DNA of 64,000 bases. It comes from Falsiroseomonas bella. GTDB taxonomy: Bacteria; Pseudomonadota; Alphaproteobacteria; Acetobacterales; Acetobacteraceae. A program made the translations under genes and the position numbers. The stretch spans positions 1,364,001-1,428,000 of the forward strand of contig NZ_QGNA01000001.1 of assembly GCF_003173615.1 (NCBI RefSeq), read 5' to 3'. Positions 45,328-54,441 of the stretch are shown here, piece after piece. Positions within the stretch are counted from its first letter, which is position 1; every line of letters begins with the position of its first letter. The notes under the pieces were generated by a model. It was not told where the DNA came from and did no database searches. It saw nothing but the letters and a program-made list of their open reading frames with translations.

Positions 45328-46471
45328 TCGCCACCGCCAGGGCCACGGTGCCCGCGGCCGCCAGCAGGAAGCCCGGCGTGAAGCCGGCTTCCGCGATGAT
45401 GGTGCCGAACACCACCGCCCCGAGGCTCTGGCCGAGGAAGAGCGACATCGCGAAGCCCGCTACCGCCGTGCCGCGCGCTTCCGGCAGCGCTTCCGTCGCA
45501 CGCGCCTGCAGCACGCCGTGCAGCATGAAGAACAGCAGCCCGAGCATCGCCTGCGCGCCCGCCACCACCCACCAGGCGGGCGCGAGGGCCATGGCGGCGA
45601 GCGCGGCGCCGAGGCCGAGGCCGCCCCACAGCACCATGCCCCGCTCGCCGAGCCGCTTCACGAGACGGCCGGCGCTGCGCGTGTAGACGAAGGCGCCGAG
45701 GCCGAAGCCCGCCACGGCGAGCCCCGCCTCGGCGGCCGAAAGGTCGAAGCGCTGGATCAGCAGCGAGGCGATGAAGGGCACCGCGCCACCGAACAGCAGC
45801 ATGCCGTCCAGCGCCGTCACCAGCATCAGTCGCCGCCCCGCGGGCCGTTCCAGCAGGCGCAGGAAGCCGCCGAAGCCGGGGCGGCCGCCGCGCCCGCCCT
45901 GCTTCCAGCCGGGACCGAGCAGCAGGATGAAGAGCAGCGCGATGGCCGCGCCGATGCCGCCGAGCACGAGGAACGAGGCGCGCCAGCCGGCGAATTCGGC
46001 GACGATGCCGGAGATCGGGCCCGCCAGCAGCGTCGCCATCACCATGCCCGTCAGGAAGCGCCCGATCGTCGCCTGGCGATGCTCATAGGCCACGCTGTCG
46101 CCGATATGCGCCATGAAGAGCGGGATGGTCGCCGCGGCGAAGAAGCCGGACAGCACGCGCATCGCCAGCAGCGCGACGAGGTCGGGCGCGAGCGTCGCGC
46201 CGAGCAGGGTGGCCGCGTAGAGCGCCATCGCAACCGCTGCGACGCGCATCTTGCCGAGCGAATCGCCGACCGGCCCGGCTGCGAACTGGCCGAGGCCATA
46301 GGCCATGGCGAAGCCCGCGATCAGCGGCGCGACCGCGCCGAGCCCGACGCCGAACTCGCCCGCGAGCATCGGCAGCAGCGGGTCGAGGATGCGCAGGCCG
46401 CAGCCGACGGTGAAGGCCGCCATCGCCATCAGCCAGATGGGCGGCGAGATGGCGGGCTGGCGGTCAGACAC
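45299..46471 (-). CDS. MFS transporter
   Basis: A 390-residue major facilitator protein with about 12 transmembrane segments; the motif G-P-V-G-D-S-L-G-K-M-R lies in the first loop, as in drug or metabolite antiporters (DHA1-like). The GTG at 46471 (V-S-D-R-Q-P) starts just before TM1; further upstream the frame runs into MOSC coding DNA. It overlaps the MOSC gene by 8 bases and the dehydrogenase gene, tail to tail, by 29. Confidence 0.85.
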   Translation of the reverse strand: MSDRQPAISPPIWLMAMAAFTVGCGLRILDPLLPMLAGEFGVGLGAVAPLIAGFAMAYGLGQFAAGPVGDSLGKMRVAAVAMALYAATLLGATLAPDLVALLAMRVLSGFFAAATIPLFMAHIGDSVAYEHRQATIGRFLTGMVMATLLAGPISGIVAEFAGWRASFLVLGGIGAAIALLFILLLGPGWKQGGRGGRPGFGGFLRLLERPAGRRLMLVTALDGMLLFGGAVPFIASLLIQRFDLSAAEAGLAVAGFGLGAFVYTRSAGRLVKRLGERGMVLWGGLGLGAALAAMALAPAWWVVAGAQAMLGLLFFMLHGVLQARATEALPEARGTAVAGFAMSLFLGQSLGAVVFGTIIAEAGFTPGFLLAAAGTVALAVAINRWVLPKG

Positions 46472-47006
46472 GCTGCAGGCGTTCGTGCGGTTCGGGCGGC
46501 AGTTCGACCGCGATGGCATCGCCGGCCGCGACCTCGCCGCCCGCGATCACCACGGCCATGATCCCGGCCTTGAGCAGCACTTCGCCATCCGCGCCGCGTC
46601 CGATCAAAGCGCGCATCAGTCCCGGCCGGAAATCGTCGAGCTGATGACAGGGATTGCGCAGCCCCGTCACCTCCGCGACCGCATCGGCGCCCAGATGCAG
46701 CCGCGCGCCGCGCGGCAGCGCCAGCAGGTCGAGCCCGCGAGTCGTCACGTTCTCGCCGAGATCGCCGGGCGCGACGTGGAAACCGGCGGCGGCGAGATCC
46801 TGCAGCGTCTCCTCCGCGATCAGGTGCAGCTGTCGGAGATTGGGCTGCGACGGATCGCGCGCGACGCGCGAGCGGTGCTTCACCGTGACGCCCGCATGCG
46901 CGTCGCCTGCCACGCCGAGGCCGGAAAGCAGGCGGATGCTGGGCAGACGGGGCTTCGAGAAGCCGTGGATGGCGCTGGCGGCGACGGCCTGGACCGTGCC
47001 GCTCAC
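46464..47006 (-). CDS. MOSC domain protein
   Basis: A 180-residue MOSC protein, the molybdenum-cofactor-sulfurase C-terminal type seen in YiiM-like proteins. Key features are G-V-A-G-D-A-H-A-G, the [12 protein letters not shown] block and the conserved Cys in L-R-N-P-C-H-Q. The family handles Moco or sulfur-carrier chemistry; the substrate is unknown. The GTG start overlaps the rlmN stop by 4 bases (GTGA). Confidence 0.88.
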   Translation of the reverse strand: MSGTVQAVAASAIHGFSKPRLPSIRLLSGLGVAGDAHAGVTVKHRSRVARDPSQPNLRQLHLIAEETLQDLAAAGFHVAPGDLGENVTTRGLDLLALPRGARLHLGADAVAEVTGLRNPCHQLDDFRPGLMRALIGRGADGEVLLKAGIMAVVIAGGEVAAGDAIAVELPPEPHERLQRV

Positions 47007-48217
47007 GCGGCGTCGGCCTTGCGGCGCGCGCGCTCGCTTTCCGTCTTGAGCTGGCCGCAGGCGGCCAGGATGTCGCGGCCGCGCGGGCGGCGGATCGGGC
47101 TGGAATAGCCTGCCGCCGCGACGATCTCCGCGAAGCGCCGCACCTGCTCGGGCTTGCTGGTGAGATACGGGCTGCCGGGCCAGGGGTTGAAGGGGATCAG
47201 GTTGACCTTTGCCGGGATGCCCTTGATCAGCCGCACCAGTTCCTTCGCTTCCGCCTCGCTGTCGTTCACGCCGCGCAGCATGACGTATTCGAAGGTGATG
47301 CGCCGCGCATTGCTCGCACCCGGATAGCGGCGGCAGGCGGCGATCAGCTCCTCGATCGGATACTTCCGGTTCAGCGGCACGATCTCGTCGCGTAGCTCAT
47401 CTGTCACGGCGTGCAGCGAGACGGCGAGGTTCACGTTCAGCTCCGCGCCGCAGCGATCCATCATCGGCACGACGCCGGAGGTGGAGAGCGTGATGCGCCG
47501 GCGGCTGAGGGCGAGGCCCTCGTGGTCCATCACGATCTTCAGCGCCTTGGCGGTGTTCTCGTAGTTGTAGAGCGGCTCGCCCATGCCCATGACGACGATG
47601 TTGGACAGCAGCCGCGGCGTGCCGTCCTTCGGGCTCGGCCATTCGCCGTAGCTGTCGCGCGCGGCCATGAACTGCCCGACGATCTCCGCGGCGCCGAGGT
47701 TGCGTACCAGCTTCTGCGTGCCGGTGTGGCAGAACCGGCAGGAGAGGGTGCAGCCGACCTGGGTGGAGATGCAGACCGCGCCGCGATCCTCGTTGAGGTC
47801 GGGGATGTAGACCGTCTCCACCTGCTGCCCGTCGCGGAAACGGAACAGCCACTTGCGCGTTGTGTCCTCGCTGGTCTGCTCGGTCGCGACCTCGGGCCGG
47901 CCGACCACGAAGCGCTCCGCGAGCTTCGCCTGCATCGGCTTGGCGATGGTCGGCATCTGCGCGAAGTCGGTGACGCCCTGGTGGTAGATCCAGTGCCAGA
48001 GCTGGCGGGCGCGGAAGGGCTTTTCGCCGATCGCGACCATCTCGGCTTCCAGCTCCGCGCGCGAGAGGCCGACGAGGTCGCGGCGGCCATCCGGCAGCGT
48101 CGCCGCCGGCGGCGCGAAGAGCGCGGCCTTGGCCAGGATGCGTTCCCGCTCGGTCTGCGTAAGGTCGGCGGCCGCCGGAGAAGCGCTCACCGGCCCGGCC
48201 TTGCCTGGGGCGGGCAT
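47003..48217 (-). CDS. rlmN: 23S rRNA/tRNA m2A methyltransferase RlmN
   Basis: A 404-residue radical-SAM enzyme. The 4Fe-4S motif is C-T-L-S-C-R-F-C; the G-M-G-E-P-L-Y-N-Y block and the C-terminal Cys (in A-A-C-G-Q-L) for the methyl-Cys are present. It methylates A2503 of 23S rRNA and A37 of some tRNAs. The 5' end overlaps the IalB-family gene by 31 bases, which may put rlmN translation under that gene's influence. Confidence 0.95.
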   Translation of the reverse strand: MPAPGKAGPVSASPAAADLTQTERERILAKAALFAPPAATLPDGRRDLVGLSRAELEAEMVAIGEKPFRARQLWHWIYHQGVTDFAQMPTIAKPMQAKLAERFVVGRPEVATEQTSEDTTRKWLFRFRDGQQVETVYIPDLNEDRGAVCISTQVGCTLSCRFCHTGTQKLVRNLGAAEIVGQFMAARDSYGEWPSPKDGTPRLLSNIVVMGMGEPLYNYENTAKALKIVMDHEGLALSRRRITLSTSGVVPMMDRCGAELNVNLAVSLHAVTDELRDEIVPLNRKYPIEELIAACRRYPGASNARRITFEYVMLRGVNDSEAEAKELVRLIKGIPAKVNLIPFNPWPGSPYLTSKPEQVRRFAEIVAAAGYSSPIRRPRGRDILAACGQLKTESERARRKADAA

Positions 48218-48714
48218 TCACGGCCGATCGCCTCATACGCCGCGGTGAAGCCGCTGAGCGAGAAGGTGTCGGTCACGTTGCCGCGCGACCCGGGGGTGCG
48301 CGTCAGCGCCTCCCGTCCGGCCTTGAAGGCGGCGATCAGCTCCGCCCCGTCCTGGAAGAAGGCGCTCGACTGCACGACGCCGTAGGAGCGGTATTCCTGC
48401 GTGCCGACCGCCAGCGCGGATTCGGCGCCGCGCGCCAGGGCGAACCCGACCGAGACCGCCACCTGGTCGCGCCCGCCCGGGCGATGCGTCACGGTCAGGG
48501 TGACCGGGCCGCGGTTCGGCGGCGCGCCCTCGCTGCGCATGGCGCGGGTGAAGGCGTAGCAGACCTTGCGCCCGCTCTCCTGATGCGTCGCGGCCGTCCA
48601 GTTCTGGAAGGCGCCGAGCCGCGCGGGCGCCTGCCTCTGCTGGGCGGCGGCGGGAAGGGCGAGGAGCAACGCGGCGGCGGCGGCCGGAACGGCGAGGGAA
48701 CGGCGGCGGAGCAT
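48187..48714 (-). CDS. Invasion-associated locus B (IalB) family protein
   Basis: A 175-residue secreted protein. Residues 1-24 are a signal peptide ([10 protein letters not shown]). The mature part has [16 protein letters not shown], the IalB-like core with Cys, and another Cys near the C terminus. The name comes from Bartonella; in free-living alphaproteobacteria the protein is a general periplasmic or outer-membrane component of unknown role, so the name does not imply virulence. It precedes and overlaps rlmN. Confidence 0.82.
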   Translation of the reverse strand: MLRRRSLAVPAAAAALLLALPAAAQQRQAPARLGAFQNWTAATHQESGRKVCYAFTRAMRSEGAPPNRGPVTLTVTHRPGGRDQVAVSVGFALARGAESALAVGTQEYRSYGVVQSSAFFQDGAELIAAFKAGREALTRTPGSRGNVTDTFSLSGFTAAYEAIGRECPPQARPGR

Positions 48715-48795
48715 GCCGGCTAGATACGGCGCGAGGTCCGGGGGGACAACCTCGCGCCTTCCGCGATGGGCGCGGCGCGCCTATGCAGGCCGCCG

Positions 48796-50043
48796 ATGGC
48801 CGACCGCACCGACCTCCAGCTCGCCGCGCAATACGAAGCCTATCCCTACCCCGCCCGCGACCCGCGGGACGAGGCGAAGCGGCTGGTGGTGGGCAGCCCC
48901 TCCCACCTGCGGGAGGTGGACCACTGGATCTTCGGCGCCCGGCGCCCGGCCTCCCGCCCGCTGGACGCGCTGATGGCCGGGGGCGGATCGGGCGACGGCA
49001 CGATCATGCTGGCGCAGCAGCTGGCCTGGCTCGGGCGGCCCGGCCGCGTCACCTGGCTCGACCGCTCGGCCCATGCGCGCAAGGTGGCCAGCGCCCGGGC
49101 GGCGGCGCGGGGCCTCGACAACATCGCCTTCGAGGAAGGCTCGATCCTGGAGCTGCCGGGATCGGGCCTCGGGCCCTTCGACTATGTGGATTGCTGTGGC
49201 GTGCTGCACCACATGCCCGACCCGGCTGCGGGTCTCGCCGCGCTGGTCTCGGTGCTGGCGCCGGGGGGCGGGATCGGGCTCATGGTCTATGCGCCGCATG
49301 GCCGCACCGGCGTCTACATGCTGCAGGACGCGCTGCGCCTGCTCGCCCCGCCCGACCAGCCGCCGCCCGCGCGCGTGGAGGTGGCGAAGCGGCTTTGGAA
49401 GCAGGTGCCGGAGACCGCCTGGCTGCGCCGGAACCCCTGGATCGAGGACCACATCAAGGGCGGCGATGCGGGCCTCTACGACCTGCTGCTGAACCCGCGC
49501 GACGTGGCCTTCACCGTGCCGCAGCTCGCCGCGCTGATCGCCGGCGCCGGCCTGCGCATCGCCTGCCTGGTGGAGCCGCTGCGCTACGATCCCGACACCT
49601 GGCTGGCCGATCCCCGCCTGCGCGCCCGCACGGCGGAGCTCGACCCGCTGCAGCGCGCGGCGCTGGCCGAGGCGATCTGCGGCAACATGGGCATCCACAT
49701 CGCCTATTGCGTCCGCGCCGAGGACCCGGTGCTTACGCCGGCCTGGGAGGACGACGCGGCGGTGCCGGTGCTGCGCGAGCTGGACGGGCCGAGCCTGGCC
49801 AAGGGCCTTCGGCCGGATGGCGTGGTGCCGGTGACCTGGGACGGGTTGCGCGCGATGGTGCCGTTGCCGCGGCTGGCCGGCGCCTTCCTGCAGCGCGTGG
49901 ACGGCCGGCGCAGCTGGGGCGAGATCACCGCGGAGGTCGTGGCGGCCGGCGCCTCGGCCGAGCAGGCGGCGCGCGACCGCGCCGCGCTCTCGCGCACGAT
50001 GGAGAAGCTCAATCGGCTCTTGCTCGCCGCCCCCGCACACTGA
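48796..50043 (+). CDS. SAM-dependent methyltransferase
   Basis: A 415-residue class I methyltransferase. The SAM motif is A-G-G-G-S-G-D-G-T (about 61-69); the motif with Y-V-D-C-C-G-V-L-H-H-M-P (about 130-141) marks the post-IV region. A C-terminal extension of about 200 residues, with R-R-S-W-G-E-I near the end, is not part of the core fold and may bind substrate. The start at 48796 (M-A-D-R-T-D) is preferred over an earlier ATG at 48766. Substrate unknown. Confidence 0.82.
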   Translation: MADRTDLQLAAQYEAYPYPARDPRDEAKRLVVGSPSHLREVDHWIFGARRPASRPLDALMAGGGSGDGTIMLAQQLAWLGRPGRVTWLDRSAHARKVASARAAARGLDNIAFEEGSILELPGSGLGPFDYVDCCGVLHHMPDPAAGLAALVSVLAPGGGIGLMVYAPHGRTGVYMLQDALRLLAPPDQPPPARVEVAKRLWKQVPETAWLRRNPWIEDHIKGGDAGLYDLLLNPRDVAFTVPQLAALIAGAGLRIACLVEPLRYDPDTWLADPRLRARTAELDPLQRAALAEAICGNMGIHIAYCVRAEDPVLTPAWEDDAAVPVLRELDGPSLAKGLRPDGVVPVTWDGLRAMVPLPRLAGAFLQRVDGRRSWGEITAEVVAAGASAEQAARDRAALSRTMEKLNRLLLAAPAH

Positions 50044-50149
50044 CCGCGGGCCTTGTTGGCGCGGCGTCCGGCGCCCACATCCGGGGTGAACCGCGGGTGC
50101 CCATGCGGGGCCCGCACCCTTCCATGTTGCTCCCCGCGAGGATGTGGAG

Positions 50150-51079
50150 ATGACCGACGACCCCTACGCCGCGCTCGGCGTGAAGCGGGACGCGTCGCAG
50201 GACGAGATCCGGCGCGCCTACCGCAAGCTGGCGCGCAAGCACCACCCCGACCTCAATCCCGGCGACAAGGCCGCGGAGGAGGCGTTCAAGCGCATCGCGG
50301 CGGCGAACGACCTGCTCTCCGACCCCGAGAAGCGCGCCCGCTTCGACCGCGGCGAGATCGACGCCTCGGGCCAGGAGAAGCCTCAGCAGCGCTACTACCG
50401 CGACTTCGCAGAAGCAGGCGGGCCGCAGGGCTATGCCTCCGATGCCGGCTTCGCCGACATGGCGGATGCCGACGAGATTCTTTCGGAACTTTTCGGCCGG
50501 CGCGCCGGCCGTGGCGGCGCGCGCGGCGGCGCCGGCATCCGCATGCGCGGCGCCGACCTGCATGGCCGGCTCTCGCTCGATTTCCTCGAGGCGGTGAACG
50601 GCGCGAAGAAGCGCGTGACGCTGCTGGAAGGCGAGACGGTGGACGTGACGGTGCCGCCCGGCACGCGCGACGGCCAGGTGCTGCGGCTGCGCGGCAAGGG
50701 GGCGCCCGGCTTCGGCGGCGGCCCGGCCGGCGACCTGCTGGTGGAGGTGCAGGTCGGCGAGCACCGGCACTACAGCCGCAAGGGCGACGACATCCTGCTC
50801 GACCTGCCGGTCACGCTGCCGGAGGCGGTGCTGGGCGGAAGGATCGAGGTGCCGACGCCGGCCGGCGCCGTGATGGTGAACGTGCCGAAGGGATCGAACA
50901 CCGGCACCGTGCTGCGGTTGAAGGGCCGCGGCGTGCCCCGCGCCGATGGCAGCCGCGGCGATGCCTATGTCACGCTGCGCCTGGTGTTGCCCGACCGGCC
51001 CGATCCCGAGCTCGAGGAGTTCGCGGCACGATGGCAGGCGGGGAAGGCGCAGCAGCCGCGCGCCGGGATGGAGGGCTGA
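50150..51079 (+). CDS. DnaJ-class co-chaperone (CbpA-type)
   Basis: A 309-residue J-domain protein. The J domain (3-70) has the H-P-D motif in K-H-H-P-D-L-N-P-G. The Gly/Arg linker and two beta-sandwich C-terminal domains follow ([12 protein letters not shown] and G-R-I-E-V-P-T), without the Cys-rich zinc domain of DnaJ; this is the CbpA organisation. It stimulates DnaK. A small CbpM-like gene follows after two bases. Confidence 0.9.
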   Translation: MTDDPYAALGVKRDASQDEIRRAYRKLARKHHPDLNPGDKAAEEAFKRIAAANDLLSDPEKRARFDRGEIDASGQEKPQQRYYRDFAEAGGPQGYASDAGFADMADADEILSELFGRRAGRGGARGGAGIRMRGADLHGRLSLDFLEAVNGAKKRVTLLEGETVDVTVPPGTRDGQVLRLRGKGAPGFGGGPAGDLLVEVQVGEHRHYSRKGDDILLDLPVTLPEAVLGGRIEVPTPAGAVMVNVPKGSNTGTVLRLKGRGVPRADGSRGDAYVTLRLVLPDRPDPELEEFAARWQAGKAQQPRAGMEG

Positions 51080-51081
51080 GC

Positions 51082-51396
51082 ATGGAGGACGGCGACGATG
51101 CGCTGCGCCGTGCCCGCCTCGATCCGGCGCTGGTCGAGGCCTGGGTGGCAGAGGGCTGGATCCTGCGGCGGGAGGAAGGGGGCTGGACGGAGCTCGATCT
51201 CGCGCGGGCCTGCCTGATCCGCGACCTGCGCGAGGATCTCGGCGTCAACGAGGCGGGGATCGAGGTGGTGCTGGACCTTCTGGACCAGCTGCACGGCCTG
51301 CGCGCCGCGCTGCGCGGCCTGGCCGGGACGGTGCAGGGATTGCCGGAGCCGCTGCGCCAGGAGGCACTGGCGGCGCTTCGGCGCGGGCGCGGCTGA
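51082..51396 (+). CDS. CbpM-like chaperone modulator
   Basis: A 104-residue protein. The first half is MerR-like (V-E-A-W-V-A-E-G-W-I, then L-D-L-A-R-A-C-L-I-R-D-L) and the second half is a helical coiled stretch (L-D-L-L-D-Q-L-H-G-L-R-A-A-L). CbpM modulates CbpA activity; the position two bases after the cbpA-type gene supports it. The primary structure alone would be weak. Confidence 0.82.
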   Translation: MEDGDDALRRARLDPALVEAWVAEGWILRREEGGWTELDLARACLIRDLREDLGVNEAGIEVVLDLLDQLHGLRAALRGLAGTVQGLPEPLRQEALAALRRGRG

Positions 51397-51435
51397 GGCG
51401 GGCCTCAGCCGCCGCGCTGCCCCCGACCAGCCTGG

Positions 51436-51461
51436 GTAAGGGGCAGCAGGCTGCCCCTTAC
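51436..51461. terminator. Hairpin between convergent cbpM-like and HU genes
   Basis: GTAAGGGGCAG (51436-51446) and CTGCCCCTTAC (51451-51461) form a perfect 11-bp stem with a 4-base loop, followed by TTCGG. It is 39 bases beyond the plus-strand stop and 56 bases beyond the minus-strand stop. A poor T-run makes it a possible bidirectional terminator rather than a proven one. Confidence 0.5.
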
Positions 51462-51488
51462 TTCGGCGTCCGACGCGATGCGTCGAAC

Positions 51489-51504
51489 CCCCCGCAAGCG
51501 GGGG
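51489..51504. repeat. REP-like GC hairpin
   Basis: CCCCCGC-AA-GCGGGGG (51489-51504), a 7-bp stem with a 2-base loop, followed by a GAGGGGG stretch. The pattern resembles short palindromes found scattered in high-GC alphaproteobacterial genomes; only one copy is visible in this window. Confidence 0.5.
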
Positions 51505-51517
51505 AGGGGGAAGGCCC

Positions 51518-51868
51518 TCAGATGGCTTCCTTCAGCTCCTTGGCGGGGCGGAAGGCGATCTTCTTGGAGGCCGGGATCTGGATCTCGGCGCCGGTCGCGG
51601 GGTTGCGGCCGGTGCGCGCCGCGCGGGAGCGGACCTCGAGCACGCCGATCCCCGAATAGCGGATCTTGTTGCCCTTCTTGAGGTGCGCCGCGAAGGCGTC
51701 ACCGAGGTCGTTCACGATCGCCTCGACCTGCCGCTTCGGCATGTCGTGCTTCTCGGCCAGTTCCGCCGCGATCTGCTTCACCGTCACCGTGCTGGGAGCG
51801 GCGGCCTTGGCCTTGGCCGCCGGAGCTGCCTTGGGTGCCGCGCCCTTGCTGCTCGCCTGCTTTGCCAT
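51518..51868 (-). CDS. HU-family DNA-binding protein with Ala/Lys-rich N terminus
   Basis: A 116-residue DNABII protein. Residues 3-26 are an Ala/Lys/Pro-rich, disordered extension; the HU core begins near V-T-V-K-Q-I and includes the N-K-I-R-Y-S-G-I-G region and R-T-G-R-N-P-A-T-G DNA arm. Such histone-H1-like extended HUs compact DNA or bind RNA. It is monocistronic; a promoter candidate lies 87 bases upstream. Confidence 0.88.
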   Translation of the reverse strand: MAKQASSKGAAPKAAPAAKAKAAAPSTVTVKQIAAELAEKHDMPKRQVEAIVNDLGDAFAAHLKKGNKIRYSGIGVLEVRSRAARTGRNPATGAEIQIPASKKIAFRPAKELKEAI

Positions 51869-51954
51869 CTGGTTTCCTCATCCATGGTTGCACGCCCGGA
51901 CCGGATGGCCGGCGGGGCGCCGGCACCGCCCCGAGTCCTGCAGGGCGCGGACTC

Positions 51955-51983
51955 TCGATAGGAGAGCGCAAGGGCCGCCGCAA
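51955..51983 (-). promoter_or_regulatory. Candidate promoter of the HU-like gene
   Basis: On the minus strand TTGCGG (complement of 51978-51983), a 17-base spacer, then TATCGA (complement of 51955-51960). Fair sigma-70-type match at a sensible distance from the ATG at 51868. Confidence 0.4.
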
Positions 51984-52081
51984 CTGGTGAAACGGCCACG
52001 TACGCACGGAAAATGCGGCGCGGCGGGCATCCGGCCGCCGCGCGGCCGAAGTTTCGTCCGATTTCGGAACGAAGGGCCGGG

Positions 52082-53014
52082 TCAGTCGGCGCGCGGATGT
52101 GCCTGGCGCCAGGTCTGCAGCAGCGCGGCCGCGTCCACCCTGGTGTAGCGCTGCGTGGTGGAGAGGCTGGCGTGGCCCAGCAATTCCTGGATCGCCCGAA
52201 GGTCTGCGCCGCCGCCGAGCAGATGCGTCGCGAAGGAATGCCGCAGCGCATGCGGCGTCGCGTGTTCCGGCAGGCCGGCGAGGCGGCGGAACTGCCGCAG
52301 CGACCGCTGCGCCACGGCCGGGTCCAGCCTGGCGCCGCGGGCGCCGAGGAACAGGGGCTGGTCCGGCGCCGGATCGGGATGCTGCGCCAGCCAGGCGGCG
52401 ATCGCCTGGCGCACCGCCGGCAGCACCGGCACCAGGCGCTCCTTGCCGCCCTTGCCGCGCACACGCAGACCGCCTTCCGCGCCCGGTCGCGGCGCGTCGC
52501 GCACATCGAGGGCCAGCGCCTCCGCGATGCGGAGGCCGCAGCCATAGAGCAGGGTGAACAGCGCGACGTCGCGCGCCGACTGCATCGCGGGATGCATCGC
52601 GCGCTCCGGGTCGTGCACCAGGCCGATGTCGCGTGCCACTTCCTTCGCTGCCTCGGGCGTCAGCGCGCGCGGGACCGGCGCCTTGGCACGCGGGCCGCGC
52701 AGCCCGGCCAGCGCGGCGGTGTCGCCGCCATGCCGCCGCGCGAGATGGCGCAGGAAGCCGCGGATCGCGGCGAGGCGGCGCGCCCGCGTGGCGTTGGAAT
52801 CGCCTTCGCGCGCACGGTCGGCCAGGAAGGCGCGCAACTCGGCGGGGCGCAGCGCGCCGAGCGCGGCGCGGTCCGGCTCCTCGCCCAGGTGCCGCGTGAG
52901 GAAACCGAGGAAGAAGCCGAGGTCGCCCCGGTAGGCTTCGATGGTGTTGTCGCTCGCGCGGCGTTCGCGCGCGAGGAGGTCGAGCCATTCCGCGACGGCG
53001 GCGGTGCCGTCCAT
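52082..53014 (-). CDS. xerC: Tyrosine recombinase XerC
   Basis: A 310-residue tyrosine recombinase. N-terminal core-binding helices (about 1-90) are followed by the catalytic domain with Arg in G-C-G-L-R-I-A-E-A-L, Lys in G-K-G-G-K-E-R-L-V, H-A-L-R-H-S-F-A-T-H, the late His in G-H-A-S-L-S-T-T-Q and Tyr in Q-R-Y-T-R-V. It resolves chromosome dimers at dif with XerD. The DUF484 gene precedes it with a 1-base overlap, the typical xerC context, so it is not a phage integrase. Confidence 0.93.
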   Translation of the reverse strand: MDGTAAVAEWLDLLARERRASDNTIEAYRGDLGFFLGFLTRHLGEEPDRAALGALRPAELRAFLADRAREGDSNATRARRLAAIRGFLRHLARRHGGDTAALAGLRGPRAKAPVPRALTPEAAKEVARDIGLVHDPERAMHPAMQSARDVALFTLLYGCGLRIAEALALDVRDAPRPGAEGGLRVRGKGGKERLVPVLPAVRQAIAAWLAQHPDPAPDQPLFLGARGARLDPAVAQRSLRQFRRLAGLPEHATPHALRHSFATHLLGGGADLRAIQELLGHASLSTTQRYTRVDAAALLQTWRQAHPRAD

Positions 53015-53715
53015 CACCTGGCGAGCGCGGCGGCGACGGCGCGGCCGAGGAAGGCGAGGGTCTGCGCGGACTGCCGGGCCGGCAACGCGACCGACTCGCG
53101 GGCGCCGAGGGCGAGCAGGCAGGGCGTGCCGCACCAGAGCGGCACCTTCACCAGGGCGTCGCGCACCACCAGCGGCGCGGCTTCCGCATGCAGCAGGTCG
53201 CGCTCCGTCACCTCGCTGCGCACGAGCGCGTCGCGCCCCGGGCCGATCAGCCGCGCCACGGCGCCCGGCGGCAGGATGCGCACGCCGTGGCGGGGCAGGG
53301 CCGTCTCGGCACGGCCGTTGATCACGGCCCGCGCCGCGGGCGCTTCGGCCAGCAGGGCGCAGCTTTCCACCCGCAGCAGCGGCGGCCATTCATGGGCGAT
53401 GGTGTCGGGCACGTCGCGCGCGCGCATCAGCGCCAGCACGGCGAGGCGCACGCGCAGCACCAGGCCGGTGCCTGCCCGGCCATCGGCGACCGCCGCCTGC
53501 ATCTCGGCTTCCAGTGCGCGCAGCCGGGCGCGCTCGGCGGCGACCATCGCGGCCATGTGATCGGCGAGATTCTCGCCATGGACCCGCTTCGGCGGCGTGA
53601 GGGCCCGGTAGAGTTCCGGGCGTCGCGCCAGGAAATCGGGGTTCGCAACGAGGAAGGCCGCGACCTCCTCGGCCATCGGATCGTGGTCGAGGATCGGCGC
53701 GGCCGCGTTGCTCAC
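53014..53715 (-). CDS. DUF484 family protein
   Basis: A 233-residue GAF-like DUF484 protein. The family start [13 protein letters not shown] and F-L-A-R-R-P-E-L-Y are visible; a helical linker joins them to the GAF-like C-terminal domain. Function unknown; the gene is usually next to xerC. It overlaps fsa by 4 bases and xerC by 1. Confidence 0.9.
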   Translation of the reverse strand: MSNAAAPILDHDPMAEEVAAFLVANPDFLARRPELYRALTPPKRVHGENLADHMAAMVAAERARLRALEAEMQAAVADGRAGTGLVLRVRLAVLALMRARDVPDTIAHEWPPLLRVESCALLAEAPAARAVINGRAETALPRHGVRILPPGAVARLIGPGRDALVRSEVTERDLLHAEAAPLVVRDALVKVPLWCGTPCLLALGARESVALPARQSAQTLAFLGRAVAAALAR

Positions 53716-54368
53716 AGGATGGACTGCCCCGTCTTCTTCCAGTCGGCGAGGAAGGCCGAAAGGCCGCTGTCGGTCAGCGGGTGCTTGAGCAGCTGGCGGA
53801 TCACCGCCGGCGGAAGGGTCGCGACATGCGCGCCCATCTTCGCCGCCTGCACCAGATGCATCGGGTGGCGGACGGAGGCGACCAGCACCTCGGTCTTCAG
53901 ATGCGGGTAGTTGCGGTAGATCTGCACGATGTCGGCGATCAGCCCCATCCCGTCGGTCGAGATGTCGTCGAGCCGGCCGACGAAGGGGGAAATGAACGCC
54001 GCGCCCGCCTTCGCCGCCAGCAGCGCCTGCGCCGCCGAGAAGCAGAGCGTCACGTTCACCGGCGTGCCCTCGTTCGCAAGCGCGCGGCAGGTGCGGAGCC
54101 CCGCCTCCGTCAGCGGCACCTTCACGGCGACGTTGGCGGCGATGCCGCGCAGGTACCGACCCTCGACCAGCATCGTCTCGAAGTCGGTGGCGGTGACCTC
54201 GGCGCTGACGGGGCCCGGGGTGATGGCGCAGATCTCCGCGATCACCTCGGCCATCTTGCGACCCGACTTGGCGATGAGGCTCGGGTTGGTGGTGACGCCG
54301 TCAACCAGGCCGGCCTCGGCCAGGGCGCGGATCTCGGACACCTCGGCGGTGTCCACGAAGAATTTCAT
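53712..54368 (-). CDS. fsa: Transaldolase / fructose-6-phosphate aldolase family protein
   Basis: A 218-residue short transaldolase. The N terminus M-K-F-F-V-D-T-A and G-V-T-T-N-P-S-L are typical, the Schiff-base Lys lies in V-A-V-K-V-P-L-T and [10 protein letters not shown] follows. Whether it acts as transaldolase (pentose phosphate pathway) or as fructose-6-phosphate aldolase is not decidable by eye. It heads the fsa-DUF484-xerC operon, divergent from priA by 73 bases. Confidence 0.9.
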   Translation of the reverse strand: MKFFVDTAEVSEIRALAEAGLVDGVTTNPSLIAKSGRKMAEVIAEICAITPGPVSAEVTATDFETMLVEGRYLRGIAANVAVKVPLTEAGLRTCRALANEGTPVNVTLCFSAAQALLAAKAGAAFISPFVGRLDDISTDGMGLIADIVQIYRNYPHLKTEVLVASVRHPMHLVQAAKMGAHVATLPPAVIRQLLKHPLTDSGLSAFLADWKKTGQSIL

Positions 54369-54441
54369 CCTATATTGTCCCTGGAACGCGCACCCTGGAT
54401 GGGATTGCGGTCTGCACATGAACTGAGAGCAAACATACAGG

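Noticed and set aside
48187-48714. Virulence gene because of the IalB family name
   Set aside because: IalB-type proteins are widespread in free-living alphaproteobacteria; nothing nearby supports a pathogenic role.
52082-53014. Phage or island integrase
   Set aside because: The DUF484-xerC coupling and housekeeping neighbours show it is the chromosomal XerC; no attachment-site repeats or phage genes nearby.
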